A stretch of 64,000 bases of DNA from contig NZ_JAFMPP010000008.1 in assembly GCF_017349315.1 (NCBI RefSeq), positions 62,001 through 126,000 on the forward strand, read 5' to 3'. The notes beneath the pieces were generated by a model, which did no database searches, was not told where the DNA came from, and worked only from the letters and a program-made list of their open reading frames with translations. The translations under genes and the position numbers were made by a program. Position 1 is the first letter of the stretch. Every line of letters starts with the position of its first letter. Shown here one piece after another: positions 54,124 through 63,548 of this stretch. Source of the DNA: Jiella flava (GTDB taxonomy: Bacteria > Pseudomonadota > Alphaproteobacteria > Rhizobiales > Rhizobiaceae).

Positions 54124-55676
54124 CGACCGCCTTCAGACCCGGTCGCGGCGGCCGGGCGTGCAGGGTCGGCCTTCGCGCGCAGCGCCTCGCGGCGGCCGCG
54201 CCAGCGCTTCCACGGCGGGGTCTGCGAGAAGAAGATGAAGAGCACCGCCAAAAACAGGGTGAGGGAGAGCGGGCTGGAGACGAGGCCGAGGAAGAAATCG
54301 GGCAGGCTGCCGCGCTCGGAGATGATCGCCCGCCGCCAGTTGTCGTCGAGCAGACGCGAAAGAATGACGCCGAGAATGATCGGCCCGAGCGGATAGCCAT
54401 AGAGCTTCAGGAAGTAGCCGAAGACCCCGAAGCCCAGCATCCAGTAGACGTCGGTGATCGAGTTGTTCACCGCATAGGCGCCGACGATCGACAGCAGCAT
54501 GATCAGCGGTACCAGGACGGCACGCGGCATCTCGACGATCTTGACGAACAGCTTGATGCCGGTCAGGCCGAAGAGCAGCATGCAGAAATTGGCGAGCACC
54601 AGGCCGCCGACGATGAACCAGAACATGTCCGGCTTTTCGACCATCAGCATTGGCCCGGGATTGAGACCGTGGATGAACAGGGCGCCGATCATGATCGCGG
54701 TCACTGCGTCGCCCGGAATGCCGAGCGTCATCATCGGGATGAAGGCGCCGCCGACGGCGGCGTTGTTGGCCGTTTCGGGCGCCACCAGTCCCTCGATCGC
54801 GCCGTCGCCGAAGGCGCGCTCGGGATTGCGGGTTACCCGCTTGGCATGGTCATAGGCCATCAGCGCCGCGATGTCGCCGCCGGTGCCGGGCAGGGCGCCG
54901 ATCAGAACCCCCAGGGCCGAGGTCTGCAGCGACAAAGGCAGATGCTTGCGGATCGTCGCGAAGGACGGAACGATGCGCGAGATCGCCTGGCGGACAGGGG
55001 TCTTGTCGATGTGGTGCAGCTGCGACAGCGCCTCTGAGACACCGAACAGGCCGATCATCACCGCGATGAAGGAAATGCCGGACTGCAGCAGCGGGAGATC
55101 GAAGGTGAAGCGTTGGGTGAAGGTCAAGGGATCCATGCCGACGGTGCCGAGCATCAGCCCTAGCGCGCCGCAGAAGATGCCCTTGACCAGCGATTCACCC
55201 GCCAGCGAGCCGACCAGCAACAGCCCGAGCACGGCCAGCAGCATATAGTCCCGCGGCTGGAAGGTGAGGGCGAAATTTGAAACGAAGGGCGCGGCGACGG
55301 CCAAGACGATGATGCCGACGAAGCCGCCGAAGAAGCTCATCGTCGTGGTGATGCCGATGGCTTCGCCGGCCTGGCCGCGCTTGGCCATCGGATAGCCGTC
55401 GATCGCCGTGGCGATGGCGGCGGGAGCGCCCGGGATGTTGAGCAGGATCGCCGTGCGCGAGCCGCCGTAGACGCCGCCCATATAGATGCCGATCATCAAG
55501 GCGATGGCCGGCATCACGTCCCATGAGAAGGTGAAGGAGATCAGGATCGACACGGCCATCGTCACGGACAGGCCGGGGATCGCGCCGACATAGACGCCGG
55601 CAAAGGTGCCGAGCGCGACCAGGGCGAAGAGTTCGGGATGGGTGAAGACCGTGAAGAAGGCGGCAAGGGTGGCCAT
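54120..55676 (-). CDS. Tripartite tricarboxylate transporter large permease (TctA type)
   Basis: This 518-residue protein has about 12 membrane helices and the TctA signature blocks VYVGAIPGLSVTMAVSILI and ALPGTGGDIAALMAYDHAKR, plus the GIPGDAVTAIMIGAL stretch. With the small permease and the binding protein it would import a carboxylate using the ion gradient. A basic tail (RGRREALRAKADP) follows the last helix. It lies between the TctB-type gene and the dehydrogenase gene in one operon. Confidence 0.95.
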   Translation of the reverse strand: MATLAAFFTVFTHPELFALVALGTFAGVYVGAIPGLSVTMAVSILISFTFSWDVMPAIALMIGIYMGGVYGGSRTAILLNIPGAPAAIATAIDGYPMAKRGQAGEAIGITTTMSFFGGFVGIIVLAVAAPFVSNFALTFQPRDYMLLAVLGLLLVGSLAGESLVKGIFCGALGLMLGTVGMDPLTFTQRFTFDLPLLQSGISFIAVMIGLFGVSEALSQLHHIDKTPVRQAISRIVPSFATIRKHLPLSLQTSALGVLIGALPGTGGDIAALMAYDHAKRVTRNPERAFGDGAIEGLVAPETANNAAVGGAFIPMMTLGIPGDAVTAIMIGALFIHGLNPGPMLMVEKPDMFWFIVGGLVLANFCMLLFGLTGIKLFVKIVEMPRAVLVPLIMLLSIVGAYAVNNSITDVYWMLGFGVFGYFLKLYGYPLGPIILGVILSRLLDDNWRRAIISERGSLPDFFLGLVSSPLSLTLFLAVLFIFFSQTPPWKRWRGRREALRAKADPARPAAATGSEGGR

Positions 55677-55682
55677 GGTCGT

Positions 55683-56195
55683 TCACGCTTTCCCGCTGAC
55701 AAGATGCCGGATCCAGGCGAGGATCTCGCCCTCCGGCACGATGCCCGGCGGCACCAGCACGGTGAAGACGATGCGAAACAGGACGTAGACGAGGATCAGG
55801 CTGAAAAGCGCGATCAGCGCCGCATGGATGATCGAGCGCTTCGACAGGAGGCGGATCGCGACAGTGAGGAAGAGGAAGGAGGTCGGCAGGAAGCCGAGCG
55901 GCTCGAGCAGCAGCGCATAGCCGATCAACAGCCCGGCAAAGATCGCGATCATCGGCGGCAAGATGTCGTGCTTGAGCGTTTCCTCGCGATTGGCGGGCGT
56001 TTGGGCGGTCTTGAGCAGCACGAGCGCGGCGGTGACGACCATCGCCGCGGTGGTCGCCAGCGGGATCGCGCCCGGCGAACTCAGCGATTCAAAGCCCGCG
56101 ATGCCATAAGCGCTCCAAAGCAGATACAGGCTGACGAGCAGCAAAACGACCGTGAACACGGTTTCGCCCGGCCGACGCGCTCTTCTGCCGGTCAT
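55683..56195 (-). CDS. Tripartite tricarboxylate transporter small permease (TctB type)
   Basis: This 170-residue protein has four predicted membrane helices (starting with TVVLLLVSLYLLWSAYGI) and the typical small-subunit size of the TctB family. I chose the ATG at 56195 because AGGAG lies 9 bp upstream; an ATG at 56246 would add 17 residues. It is 6 bp from the TctA gene. Confidence 0.9.
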   Translation of the reverse strand: MTGRRARRPGETVFTVVLLLVSLYLLWSAYGIAGFESLSSPGAIPLATTAAMVVTAALVLLKTAQTPANREETLKHDILPPMIAIFAGLLIGYALLLEPLGFLPTSFLFLTVAIRLLSKRSIIHAALIALFSLILVYVLFRIVFTVLVPPGIVPEGEILAWIRHLVSGKA

Positions 56196-56300
56196 CGTCT
56201 TGTCTCCTGGTCGCACGGTCATGAATTGGGGGTTGGGGAGCCCCACCGCCGATGACGGGTGGGGCTCGTTGGGATCGGCGCTGACGCCCCTCTTTATGGC

Positions 56301-57308
56301 CTACGGCTTCGGGATGCCAAAGGTTTCCGGCGACGCCTTGGTCAGGCCGGCATCCTGCAGCAACCACGTGGTATTCTGCTGCCACTTGGTCATGAAGTCC
56401 TGAGCCTCATCGCCGTTGATGTTCATCAGCGTGAAGCCGCGATTCTTCATCAGCGTCTTGAAGCTGTCCGCATTGGCCGCCTGCTTGAAGGCGTCCTGCA
56501 ACTTGGCGACGGCCTCCTTCGGCGTACCCTTCGGCGCGAAGATGCCGAAGAACGGGCCCCAGGGCAGGAACTTGGCGAATTTCTGGTTCGCGTCGGTGAT
56601 CGGCTTGACCTGCGGCAGCTGATCGGCCGGCTCCTTGGCGATGATGGCGAGCGGCTTCATCTTGCCGGCCTTGATGCCTTCGATTGCGGCGCCGAGAACG
56701 GCCGGCATGACGTCGATCGCCTTGCTCTGCAGGGCCGTCAGCGCCGAGCCGTCGCCGTCATAGGGAACGAAGGTGACGGGCAGCTTGCCCTCGACGCTCT
56801 CGATCATCGCGGTGACGACGGAAGGCAGACCGCCGGGGCCGGTCGAGCCAAACTTCACCTCATCCGGATGGGCCTTCACATAGGCGATCATCGACTTGTA
56901 ATCGTCGAAGGGGGCGTCCGGCCGGGCGACGAGAATGCCGGTCCCGCGCGCCAGAATATCGATCGGGACGAAGTCGCTGTAATCCTTGGTGCCGAGTCCC
57001 ATCACCTTGTAGAGCAGCGGGTTTTCCGCGCCCATCAGGAGAGTATAGCCGTCGGCCTTGCCGCTTGCGACTTTGTTGAGGGCAATTGCGCCGACGCCGC
57101 CAGTGATGTTCTGCAGCACGATCGACTGATCGAGCACATCCTCCGCCTTGGGGCTGACGGCGCGCATGACCGTGTCGGTCGAACCGCCTGCGCCCCATTG
57201 GATGACACCCTGGATCTCCTTGGTCGGATATTGCTGAGCCTGGGACGGCGACGCGGATAAGGCGAGCGTTGCGGCAATGGCGGCGGCAACGAATGGGGCA
57301 AATTTCAC
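56301..57308 (-). CDS. Tripartite tricarboxylate transporter substrate-binding protein (TctC/Bug type)
   Basis: This 335-residue periplasmic protein has a Sec signal peptide (AAAIAATLALSASPSQAQ) and Bug/TctC features: YPTKEIQGVIQWGAGGSTD, VKFGSTGPGGLPSVV and FVPYDGDGSALTAL. The GTG at 57308 follows GGGAGGATCACT. It is the first gene of the operon and probably decides which carboxylate is taken up. Confidence 0.94.
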   Translation of the reverse strand: MKFAPFVAAAIAATLALSASPSQAQQYPTKEIQGVIQWGAGGSTDTVMRAVSPKAEDVLDQSIVLQNITGGVGAIALNKVASGKADGYTLLMGAENPLLYKVMGLGTKDYSDFVPIDILARGTGILVARPDAPFDDYKSMIAYVKAHPDEVKFGSTGPGGLPSVVTAMIESVEGKLPVTFVPYDGDGSALTALQSKAIDVMPAVLGAAIEGIKAGKMKPLAIIAKEPADQLPQVKPITDANQKFAKFLPWGPFFGIFAPKGTPKEAVAKLQDAFKQAANADSFKTLMKNRGFTLMNINGDEAQDFMTKWQQNTTWLLQDAGLTKASPETFGIPKP

Positions 57309-57628
57309 AGTGATCCTCCCATCGGGAACGTCGGGCGTCCTCCTGAAATGGCGCCGCCGCCCGACTCGCGGCGTCTTGGCGGAACATATTTTCGGCGCGA
57401 TTTCAACACGTCCGGGCCAAGAGCAAGCGAGGCTGGAGCGGCCGCAATGCAGCATTTTGCGGCTTTTGATCGGGCCTATTCGTCTCGGCCGGGTGATCTC
57501 TGAGGACGACCTGGCCGCTTCGCTCTTTTCGCCGCCGTCGCGCTCGGTCATCATGGCAACGGATGCGCGGCGTCAACCGGTCGGTCGGCGCGCACAGAGA
57601 AAGAGCGGCAAGGGAAGGCTTTGGACCC
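57309..57628. other. Divergent promoter region tctC/kinase
   Basis: These 320 bp hold no gene and no repeat that I can support. They should contain the promoters of the carboxylate transporter operon and of the kinase gene, but no clear -35/-10 pair stands out. Confidence 0.5.
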
Positions 57629-58279
57629 ATGGCGGAAGAAGTGCGAACGGGCGGCACGGCGGTGTCACGGGAGGCCTTTCTCGAGGCCGCGCTGGCGCTT
57701 GGCGGCACCCGGCGCAAGATCGTTGCGGTGGCCGGGGCGCCGGGGGCCGGCAAGAGCACGCTCGCCGACTGGCTGGTCGACGCGATCAATGCGCGCCAAG
57801 CCGGCAGCGCGGCGGTGCTGCCGATGGACGGCTACCATTACGACGACCGGGTGCTGGAAGCGCGCGGCGATCGGCCGCGCAAGGGCGCGCCCCACACCTT
57901 CGACGTCGATGGTTTGGCGGTCACGCTCGCCCGGCTCGCCGCCGATGACGGCCGCGACGTTGCGGTGCCGGTGTTCGATCGCAGCATCGAGATCGCCCGG
58001 GCGGGTGCCCGGATCATCACGCCGGAGGCGCGTCTGATCGTTGCCGAGGGCAATTACCTCTTGCTCGACGAACCGGCCTGGGCGCCGCTGCGGGCGTCCT
58101 TCGCGCTGACGGCGATGCTCGACGTGCCGGAGCCGATCTTGCGCCAGCGTCTCCTGGATCGTTGGCTCGGCTTCGGCCTTGCGGGCGACGCACTGACGAC
58201 GAAGCTTGAAGGCAATGATTTCATCAATATGCGGACGGTGCTTGAGAAAAGCATCGAGCCCGACATGCGGATCATGTGA
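57629..58279 (+). CDS. P-loop kinase of the uridine kinase/FrcK-like group
   Basis: This 216-residue cytoplasmic protein has Walker A GAPGAGKST, the PMDGYHYDD stretch typical of the phosphoribulokinase/uridine kinase/pantothenate kinase superfamily, and the catalytic-base region VAEGNYLLLDEPAW. Rhizobial relatives accompany fructose transporters (FrcK-like), but no such transporter is near. The substrate is unknown. I chose the ATG at 57629; an upstream frame opens at 57563 but shows no family sequence. Confidence 0.88.
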   Translation: MAEEVRTGGTAVSREAFLEAALALGGTRRKIVAVAGAPGAGKSTLADWLVDAINARQAGSAAVLPMDGYHYDDRVLEARGDRPRKGAPHTFDVDGLAVTLARLAADDGRDVAVPVFDRSIEIARAGARIITPEARLIVAEGNYLLLDEPAWAPLRASFALTAMLDVPEPILRQRLLDRWLGFGLAGDALTTKLEGNDFINMRTVLEKSIEPDMRIM

Positions 58280-58300
58280 GCCGCCACGGGCGGCTCACAT
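58274..58300. terminator. Strong hairpin spanning the kinase stop codon
   Basis: ATGTGAGCCGCC and GGCGGCTCACAT are perfect 12-bp arms with a 3-nt loop ACG, followed by GGCGTTTTCGG. The stop codon (58277-58279) lies inside the 5' arm. Confidence 0.7.
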
Positions 58301-58340
58301 GGCGTTTTCGGCGGTTTGATGGGCCGGCTTGTAAACGCGC

Positions 58341-58369
58341 GGCGCGCGCCCTTCGATTTGGCGCGCGCC
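58341..58369 (-). terminator. GC-rich hairpin downstream of the aminotransferase
   Basis: GGCGCGCGCC occurs at 58341-58350 and 58360-58369 and pairs with itself, since the unit is its own reverse complement. It lies 27 bp past the aminotransferase stop on the minus strand; no U-run is seen. Confidence 0.45.
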
Positions 58370-58395
58370 CAGTCTGAATGCCCGTTGTGTCGGGC

Positions 58396-59730
58396 TTATG
58401 CCAGCCGGTCGAGCGCCCGGCCGACGGCGGCGAACATCTGATCGACTTCCTCGGCGGTGATGATCAGCGGCGGGCAAAGGCAGAAGGCGTCGCCCACCGC
58501 GCGGCCGATGACGCCCTCTTCGAGTGCCGCCGCCGCCATCGCCGTGCCGGCCATGCCCGGCTCGCCATCGGGATGCAGTTCGAGGGCACCGATCATGCCG
58601 ATGCCGCGCTTGAGCTTGACCCTCGGATGGCGGCTGAGCGCGTCGAGATGGCCAAGAAAGCGCGGCGCGAGCGTCCGGCAGTTGCCGACGAGGTCGCGTT
58701 CTTCGATGATCTTGATGTTTTCGAGCGCAACGGCGGTCGCCACCGGATGACCGGAGGCCGTGAAGCCATGGCCGAAGACGCCGATCCGGTCGGACTCGTC
58801 GGCGATCGGCGCGTAGAAATTCTCGCTCATCAGCACCGCGGCGATCGGCATGTAGGACGAGGCCATCTGCTTGGAGATCACCATCACATCCGGCTGCATG
58901 CCGAAGGTTTCGGTGCCGAACCAGTTGCCGGTGCGCCCGAAGCCGGTGATCACCTCGTCAGCGACAAGCAGGATATCATATTTCTTCAGGACCGCCTGGA
59001 TCTCCTGCCAGTAGGTCTCCGGCGGCACATAGACGCCGCCCGAGCCCATCACCGGCTCGCCGAAGAAGGCGGCGATCGTCTCCGGACCCTCTTCGAGGAT
59101 CAACTTCTCCAGTTCGCTCGCCATGCGCTTGGAGAAGGCGACCTCGCTCTCGCCGGGCTCGGCCATCGTATCGAAGTCCGGGCAGTGGGTGTGGCGCATG
59201 CGATCGAGCGGCAGATCGAAGCTCGCATGGTTGCGGGCGAGGCCGGTGATCGACCCCGACGCGATGGTGACGCCGTGATAGCCCTTGGTGCGACCGATAA
59301 CCTTCTTCTTCTCCGGCTTGCCGAGGGCGTTGGAGCGATACCAGCAGAGCTTGACGACAAGATCGTTGGCCTCAGAGCCGGAGGAGGTGAAATGCACCTT
59401 CGACATCGGCACCGGCGCGATATTTATCAGCTTCTCGGCCAGCTCCACTGACGGGCCATGGGTCTTGTAGGAGAAGAGATGGTAGTAGGCCAGCTTCTCC
59501 ATCTGCGCCTTGGCGACGGCGGCCAGCCGCTTCTCGCCAAAGCCGACGGCCACCGACCAGAGCCCGGCGAGACCTTCGAAATAGCGCTTGCCCTCGGTGT
59601 CGAAGACATAGACGCCTTCGCCACGATCGATCACCAGCGAGCCGATCTTCTCGTGCTCGCGCAGATTGACGAGGGGGTGCATCTGAAAGGCCTTGTCGCG
59701 GGCTTCGATCGAATTCGGTATCTGGCTCAT
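58396..59730 (-). CDS. Class III (omega) aminotransferase
   Basis: This 444-residue PLP enzyme belongs to the class III aminotransferases (beta-alanine/GABA/putrescine:pyruvate group). It has TSSGSEANDLVVKL, GRTKGYHGVTIASGS, the PLP Asp in LLVADEVITGFGRTG and the PLP lysine in VISKQMASSYMPI near residue 284. The amine donor is unknown. It is downstream of the molybdenum hydroxylase genes on the same strand (51 bp gap), so the two may work in one catabolic pathway. Confidence 0.9.
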   Translation of the reverse strand: MSQIPNSIEARDKAFQMHPLVNLREHEKIGSLVIDRGEGVYVFDTEGKRYFEGLAGLWSVAVGFGEKRLAAVAKAQMEKLAYYHLFSYKTHGPSVELAEKLINIAPVPMSKVHFTSSGSEANDLVVKLCWYRSNALGKPEKKKVIGRTKGYHGVTIASGSITGLARNHASFDLPLDRMRHTHCPDFDTMAEPGESEVAFSKRMASELEKLILEEGPETIAAFFGEPVMGSGGVYVPPETYWQEIQAVLKKYDILLVADEVITGFGRTGNWFGTETFGMQPDVMVISKQMASSYMPIAAVLMSENFYAPIADESDRIGVFGHGFTASGHPVATAVALENIKIIEERDLVGNCRTLAPRFLGHLDALSRHPRVKLKRGIGMIGALELHPDGEPGMAGTAMAAAALEEGVIGRAVGDAFCLCPPLIITAEEVDQMFAAVGRALDRLA

Positions 59731-59781
59731 GGGGGTCCTCTTGGGTCGTTCCGATCCGTCGCATTGCCGTCGGCCTGTCGC

Positions 59782-62139
59782 TTAGAAGTCCGGCGGCAGG
59801 CGGTTGTCGATATGGCGATCTTTGATATGGGCAAATCGCGGCGGAGGTGCTGAATCGAGCAACAGCGCGAGCACCTTTGGCGGGGTCAACGGCAGGGCAT
59901 GCACCGCTTTGCCGGTGGCATTGGCAACGGCGCAGGCGATCGTCGCGCCGACATTGAGGATCGGCACCTCGCCGGCGCCCTTGGTGCCGAGCGGGCCGAT
60001 CGAGGGCGCGCCCTCATGCAGCTCGATCGCGACCGGGACGACGTCGCCGGCGAGCGGCACGCGGTAGGTCTCGAAGCTGTTTTGCCGGATCTGGCCGGTG
60101 GGGCCGACATCGGCCTCCTCGTGCAGGGCATAGCCGAGACCCTGCACCACGCCGCCCTGGACTTGGCCGTGGATCGCCCGTGGATTGAGCGCCTTGCCGA
60201 CGTCCTGCACGACACGGTAGGCGAGCACCTCGACATGGCCGGTGTCGGGATCGACGGCGATGTCGCAGTCGTGGACGGCGAAGACCGGGATATCGAGCGC
60301 TTCGATGAAATGGCCCGCGCAGCAACCGGCCATGGCCGGTGTGTTGGCGGCGGCAAAGGCGCCGGTGCCGGCGATCGGTCCAAGGTGCAACTGGGCGTGG
60401 CTCGCGACCTCGGCGATGGAAAGGCCCGAGCCCTTGGCGCCGGCGATCTCGATCCGGCCATCGGCGAGCACCAGATCCTCGCTCGCCGCCTCCAGCATGT
60501 CGCTCGCGACCTTCAACAGCTTGGTGCGCACGTCCAGCGCCGCCGTGCGGCTCGCCGCGCCGAGCGAGACAGTGGTCCGCCCGCCGCCGACGCCGACATC
60601 GTAGCCGGCGGCATCGGTATCGGCGGCCCGCACCGTTACCTGCTCGGGCGACAGGCCGAGGATCGCGGCGACGATCTGCGGCAGCGCCTGCTGGGTCGAG
60701 CCGGAGCCGATTTCGACGCCGGAGGTGACGAGCGTCGCGCTGCCGTCGGCGTTCATGTTGACGGTCGCCGCCGACGGTCCGGTGAAGACGAACCAGGTGC
60801 CGACGGTGGTGGCGCGGCCGTGCAGGCGGCCGTCGGACAGTGGCGCGACGGGCGTTTGCGCCCGCAAAGTCTCCATCTTCGCCATCATCGGGCGCAGCAC
60901 CTCGCCCTCGAAGACCTGGCCGGTGGCGCCGAGATCGCCGTCGCCGATGACGTTCAGCCGGCGAAACGCGTCCGGCGCCGTGCCGATCCGCGCGGCGATT
61001 TCGTCGGTGTGCCGCTCCAGCGCAAAGGTGTTGTAGACGCCGTTGCAGGCCCGGAACGCGCCGTTGGGCGCGGTGTTGGTATAGACCGCGCGCGAGACGA
61101 TCCGTGCCGCGCCGAGCTTGTAGTTGCCGCCCAGCGTATGGGCGGTCATCGTGGTCAGGAACACCTGTTCGCCGCCATAAGCGCCGCAATCCATCAGCAC
61201 CACCGCCTCGCGGCCGGCGATCGTCCCGTCCGGCGCGATCGCCGAGCGGATGCGGATCTGCGCGTTCTCGCGAAACAGGCAGGTCTCCATCTCCTCGCGC
61301 CGGCTGTTGACCAGCCGCACCGGGCGGCCGCTCTTGCGGGCGAGGATCGCCGCGAAGGGTTCGAGGGCGCAGTCGAATTTCAGCCCGAAGCCACCCCCGA
61401 CCGGCGGCACCGTCACCCGGACGGCGGAGGGCGGAATGCCGAGAACCGTCGCCGTGGTGTTGCGTACCGTCCAGGGCACCTGGGTCGAGCTCTCGATGTG
61501 AAACCGGCCATCTTCAAAATGCGCGACCGTCGCGCGCGGTTCGAAGGAGACGTGGTTCTGCCGGCAGACCTCGAAATCGGTCTCGACGATGGTGACGTCG
61601 TCGCGGGCAAAGACGGCGTCGACATCGCCGCGATCGACGCTCGCCTCCCAGGCGACGTTGCCGCCGCGTTTGCCGCCGGCATGCAGGAGTTCGTAGCTCG
61701 GCCAGTCCGGATGGACGAGCGGCGCGTCCTCGGCCAGCGCGTGCGCCATGCCAAGAACTGCCGGCAGCGGTTCGATCTCGACAGCGATGGCGGCGAGGGC
61801 GGCTTTTGCCTGGGCTTCGGTGTCGGCGGCCACCGCGGCGATCGGCTCGCCGCAATAGCGCACGATGTCGGTGGCAAAGAGTGGGTGATCGGCGATGCCG
61901 AGGCCCGCGCGGCCGGGCGCGTCGGCGGCCGTCGCGATTGCCCGCACGCCCGGCATGGCGGCCGCGCGGGAGACGTCGAGACGGCGGATCTTGCCGCTGG
62001 CGATGTCGGAGCGCAACAGCGCCGCATGCAGCATGCCGCGATCGCCGCGATCGATGGTGTAGCGGGTGCGGCCCATCAGCTTGTCGCGGGCATCACGCCG
62101 GCGCAGGTTCTGGACAGCGCGTTCGGCGACCTCGCTCAT
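59782..62139 (-). CDS. Xanthine dehydrogenase family molybdopterin-binding subunit
   Basis: This 785-residue large subunit carries the molybdenum cofactor of a xanthine-dehydrogenase-type hydroxylase. Characteristic features are the PVGGGFGLKF stretch, GAFRACNGVYNTFALERHTD, GVEIGSGSTQQALPQIVA (where many relatives have GQG) and the catalytic Glu in KGAGEVPI near the C-terminus. Its substrate may be a purine, pyridine or other N-heterocycle or an aldehyde. I chose the ATG at 62139 because it overlaps the iron-sulfur subunit stop by 4 bp (ATGA). The frame upstream is not related. Confidence 0.92.
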   Translation of the reverse strand: MSEVAERAVQNLRRRDARDKLMGRTRYTIDRGDRGMLHAALLRSDIASGKIRRLDVSRAAAMPGVRAIATAADAPGRAGLGIADHPLFATDIVRYCGEPIAAVAADTEAQAKAALAAIAVEIEPLPAVLGMAHALAEDAPLVHPDWPSYELLHAGGKRGGNVAWEASVDRGDVDAVFARDDVTIVETDFEVCRQNHVSFEPRATVAHFEDGRFHIESSTQVPWTVRNTTATVLGIPPSAVRVTVPPVGGGFGLKFDCALEPFAAILARKSGRPVRLVNSRREEMETCLFRENAQIRIRSAIAPDGTIAGREAVVLMDCGAYGGEQVFLTTMTAHTLGGNYKLGAARIVSRAVYTNTAPNGAFRACNGVYNTFALERHTDEIAARIGTAPDAFRRLNVIGDGDLGATGQVFEGEVLRPMMAKMETLRAQTPVAPLSDGRLHGRATTVGTWFVFTGPSAATVNMNADGSATLVTSGVEIGSGSTQQALPQIVAAILGLSPEQVTVRAADTDAAGYDVGVGGGRTTVSLGAASRTAALDVRTKLLKVASDMLEAASEDLVLADGRIEIAGAKGSGLSIAEVASHAQLHLGPIAGTGAFAAANTPAMAGCCAGHFIEALDIPVFAVHDCDIAVDPDTGHVEVLAYRVVQDVGKALNPRAIHGQVQGGVVQGLGYALHEEADVGPTGQIRQNSFETYRVPLAGDVVPVAIELHEGAPSIGPLGTKGAGEVPILNVGATIACAVANATGKAVHALPLTPPKVLALLLDSAPPPRFAHIKDRHIDNRLPPDF

Positions 62140-62600
62140 TGCCGGCCCTCCATCACGGCGAGTGCGGCATCGACGATACGCTCGTAGCCGGTGCAGCGGC
62201 AGACATGGCCGGTGAGGCCGGCTTTGATCGCCGCGCGACTGGCGTCGCATTCGCCCGGCTGGGTCAAATGGGTGAGGCTCACCACCATGCCGGGGAAGCA
62301 CATGCCGCATTGCACGGCGTCATGGGCTTCCAGCGCCGCCTGAACAGGTGGCGGCGTATCGGCCGACGTCAGTCCCTCGACGGTTTCGACCTTGCCGCCT
62401 TCGACAAGGGCGATCGGCGTCAGACAGGAGACGGTCGGGATACCGTCGACCAGCACCATGCAGGCGCCGCAAAAGCCTTCGCGGCAGACCGGCTTGGCGC
62501 CGGTGAGATGGCAGTCGTCGCGCAACACGTCGATCAGCGGCGTCATCGGTGGAGCGGCGAATTCGCGCTCTTCGCCGTTGAGCGTCAGGCGGATGGTCAT
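62136..62600 (-). CDS. Molybdenum hydroxylase [2Fe-2S] subunit
   Basis: This 154-residue subunit binds two [2Fe-2S] clusters. The N-terminal ferredoxin-type cluster uses Cys39, Cys44, Cys47 and Cys59 (CREGFCGAC). The C-terminal cluster uses Cys98, Cys101, Cys134 and Cys136 (QCGMC, CRCTG). It passes electrons from the molybdenum subunit to the FAD subunit. The gene lies between those two, with short spacing or overlap. Confidence 0.96.
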   Translation of the reverse strand: MTIRLTLNGEEREFAAPPMTPLIDVLRDDCHLTGAKPVCREGFCGACMVLVDGIPTVSCLTPIALVEGGKVETVEGLTSADTPPPVQAALEAHDAVQCGMCFPGMVVSLTHLTQPGECDASRAAIKAGLTGHVCRCTGYERIVDAALAVMEGRQ

Positions 62601-62614
62601 AGCGCTTCCTTATG

Positions 62615-63478
62615 TCATGTGGCCGCCGAGGTCAGAGCGGCAAAAGCCCGGCCCACGAGGACGGGGAGCACGTGGACGCGGTACCAACCGGGCGCCTCGA
62701 CGCCGTCGCGTCCTGTGAACCGGTCGGCGCGAGGCCGAGCGATCGCGGCAACGTCCACCGCGGCGATGGGCTGGCCGGCGAGGGCCTCCTCAAGCGCCGT
62801 CCAGCGGCGCGGCACCCCCTCGACCGAACCGACGGCGATCCTGGCCTCGACGATCCTGTCGGCGTCGTCGAGGCGAACCGCGACCGAAACGATCGCCACC
62901 GGATAATCACCCGCCTTGCGCAGCGGCAGGCGACTGTGGGCACTGCGATGACCGGTTCGCTCGACGATCACCTTCGTCACGATCCGGCCGGGGCCGAGCG
63001 CGCCGCGCGCGGCGAGAAACGCCTCCATCGTCAGCCGCTCACTGCCGGCGGCATCGGCGACCTCGACACTGGCATCGAGGCCAAGCAGCGCGGTGGCAAG
63101 ATCGGGAGCCGGAAAACGTCGGGCGCACAGATTGCCGCCGACGGTCGCGGCGTGGCGGATCGCTGGATTGGCCGACTGAGCCGCGGCATTCCGAAGCGCC
63201 GCCAAGTCGTCACAGCGCTCGAGTGCGGCGGCGAGCATCGCATGGGTGGCGCTGGCACCGATTTCGACGCGCTTGGCGCTGATCTTGATCCGCCGCAATT
63301 CGGCGATACGGCCGAGTGCGACATAGGCGTGCGCCATCGGCTCGTCGCGCAGCGGAGCCCGCATGATCCAGGTGCCGCCGGCGAGCGGTGTGCCGTCGGC
63401 GCCGAGTTCGGCGAGACTGGCCAGCGCATCGGCGAGCGTCTCGGGAACAATGATGGCTGGCGAAGACAGAGGACTCAT
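62615..63478 (-). CDS. Molybdenum hydroxylase FAD-binding subunit
   Basis: This 287-residue subunit has the FAD-binding motifs of the CoxM/XdhB family: LAGGTWIM near residue 33 and ATVGGNLCARRFPAPDLATA near 110, followed by the CO-dehydrogenase-flavoprotein-type C-terminal domain. I chose the ATG at 63478; upstream codons from 63607 add a basic segment that is not expected. It starts the run of three subunit genes. Confidence 0.9.
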   Translation of the reverse strand: MSPLSSPAIIVPETLADALASLAELGADGTPLAGGTWIMRAPLRDEPMAHAYVALGRIAELRRIKISAKRVEIGASATHAMLAAALERCDDLAALRNAAAQSANPAIRHAATVGGNLCARRFPAPDLATALLGLDASVEVADAAGSERLTMEAFLAARGALGPGRIVTKVIVERTGHRSAHSRLPLRKAGDYPVAIVSVAVRLDDADRIVEARIAVGSVEGVPRRWTALEEALAGQPIAAVDVAAIARPRADRFTGRDGVEAPGWYRVHVLPVLVGRAFAALTSAAT

Positions 63479-63548
63479 CGGCGTCTCGCTCTTGAATGAG
63501 GCGGAGGCGGAGGCATGTGCCCGGCGCGCCGCCACCACTACGATTGGC

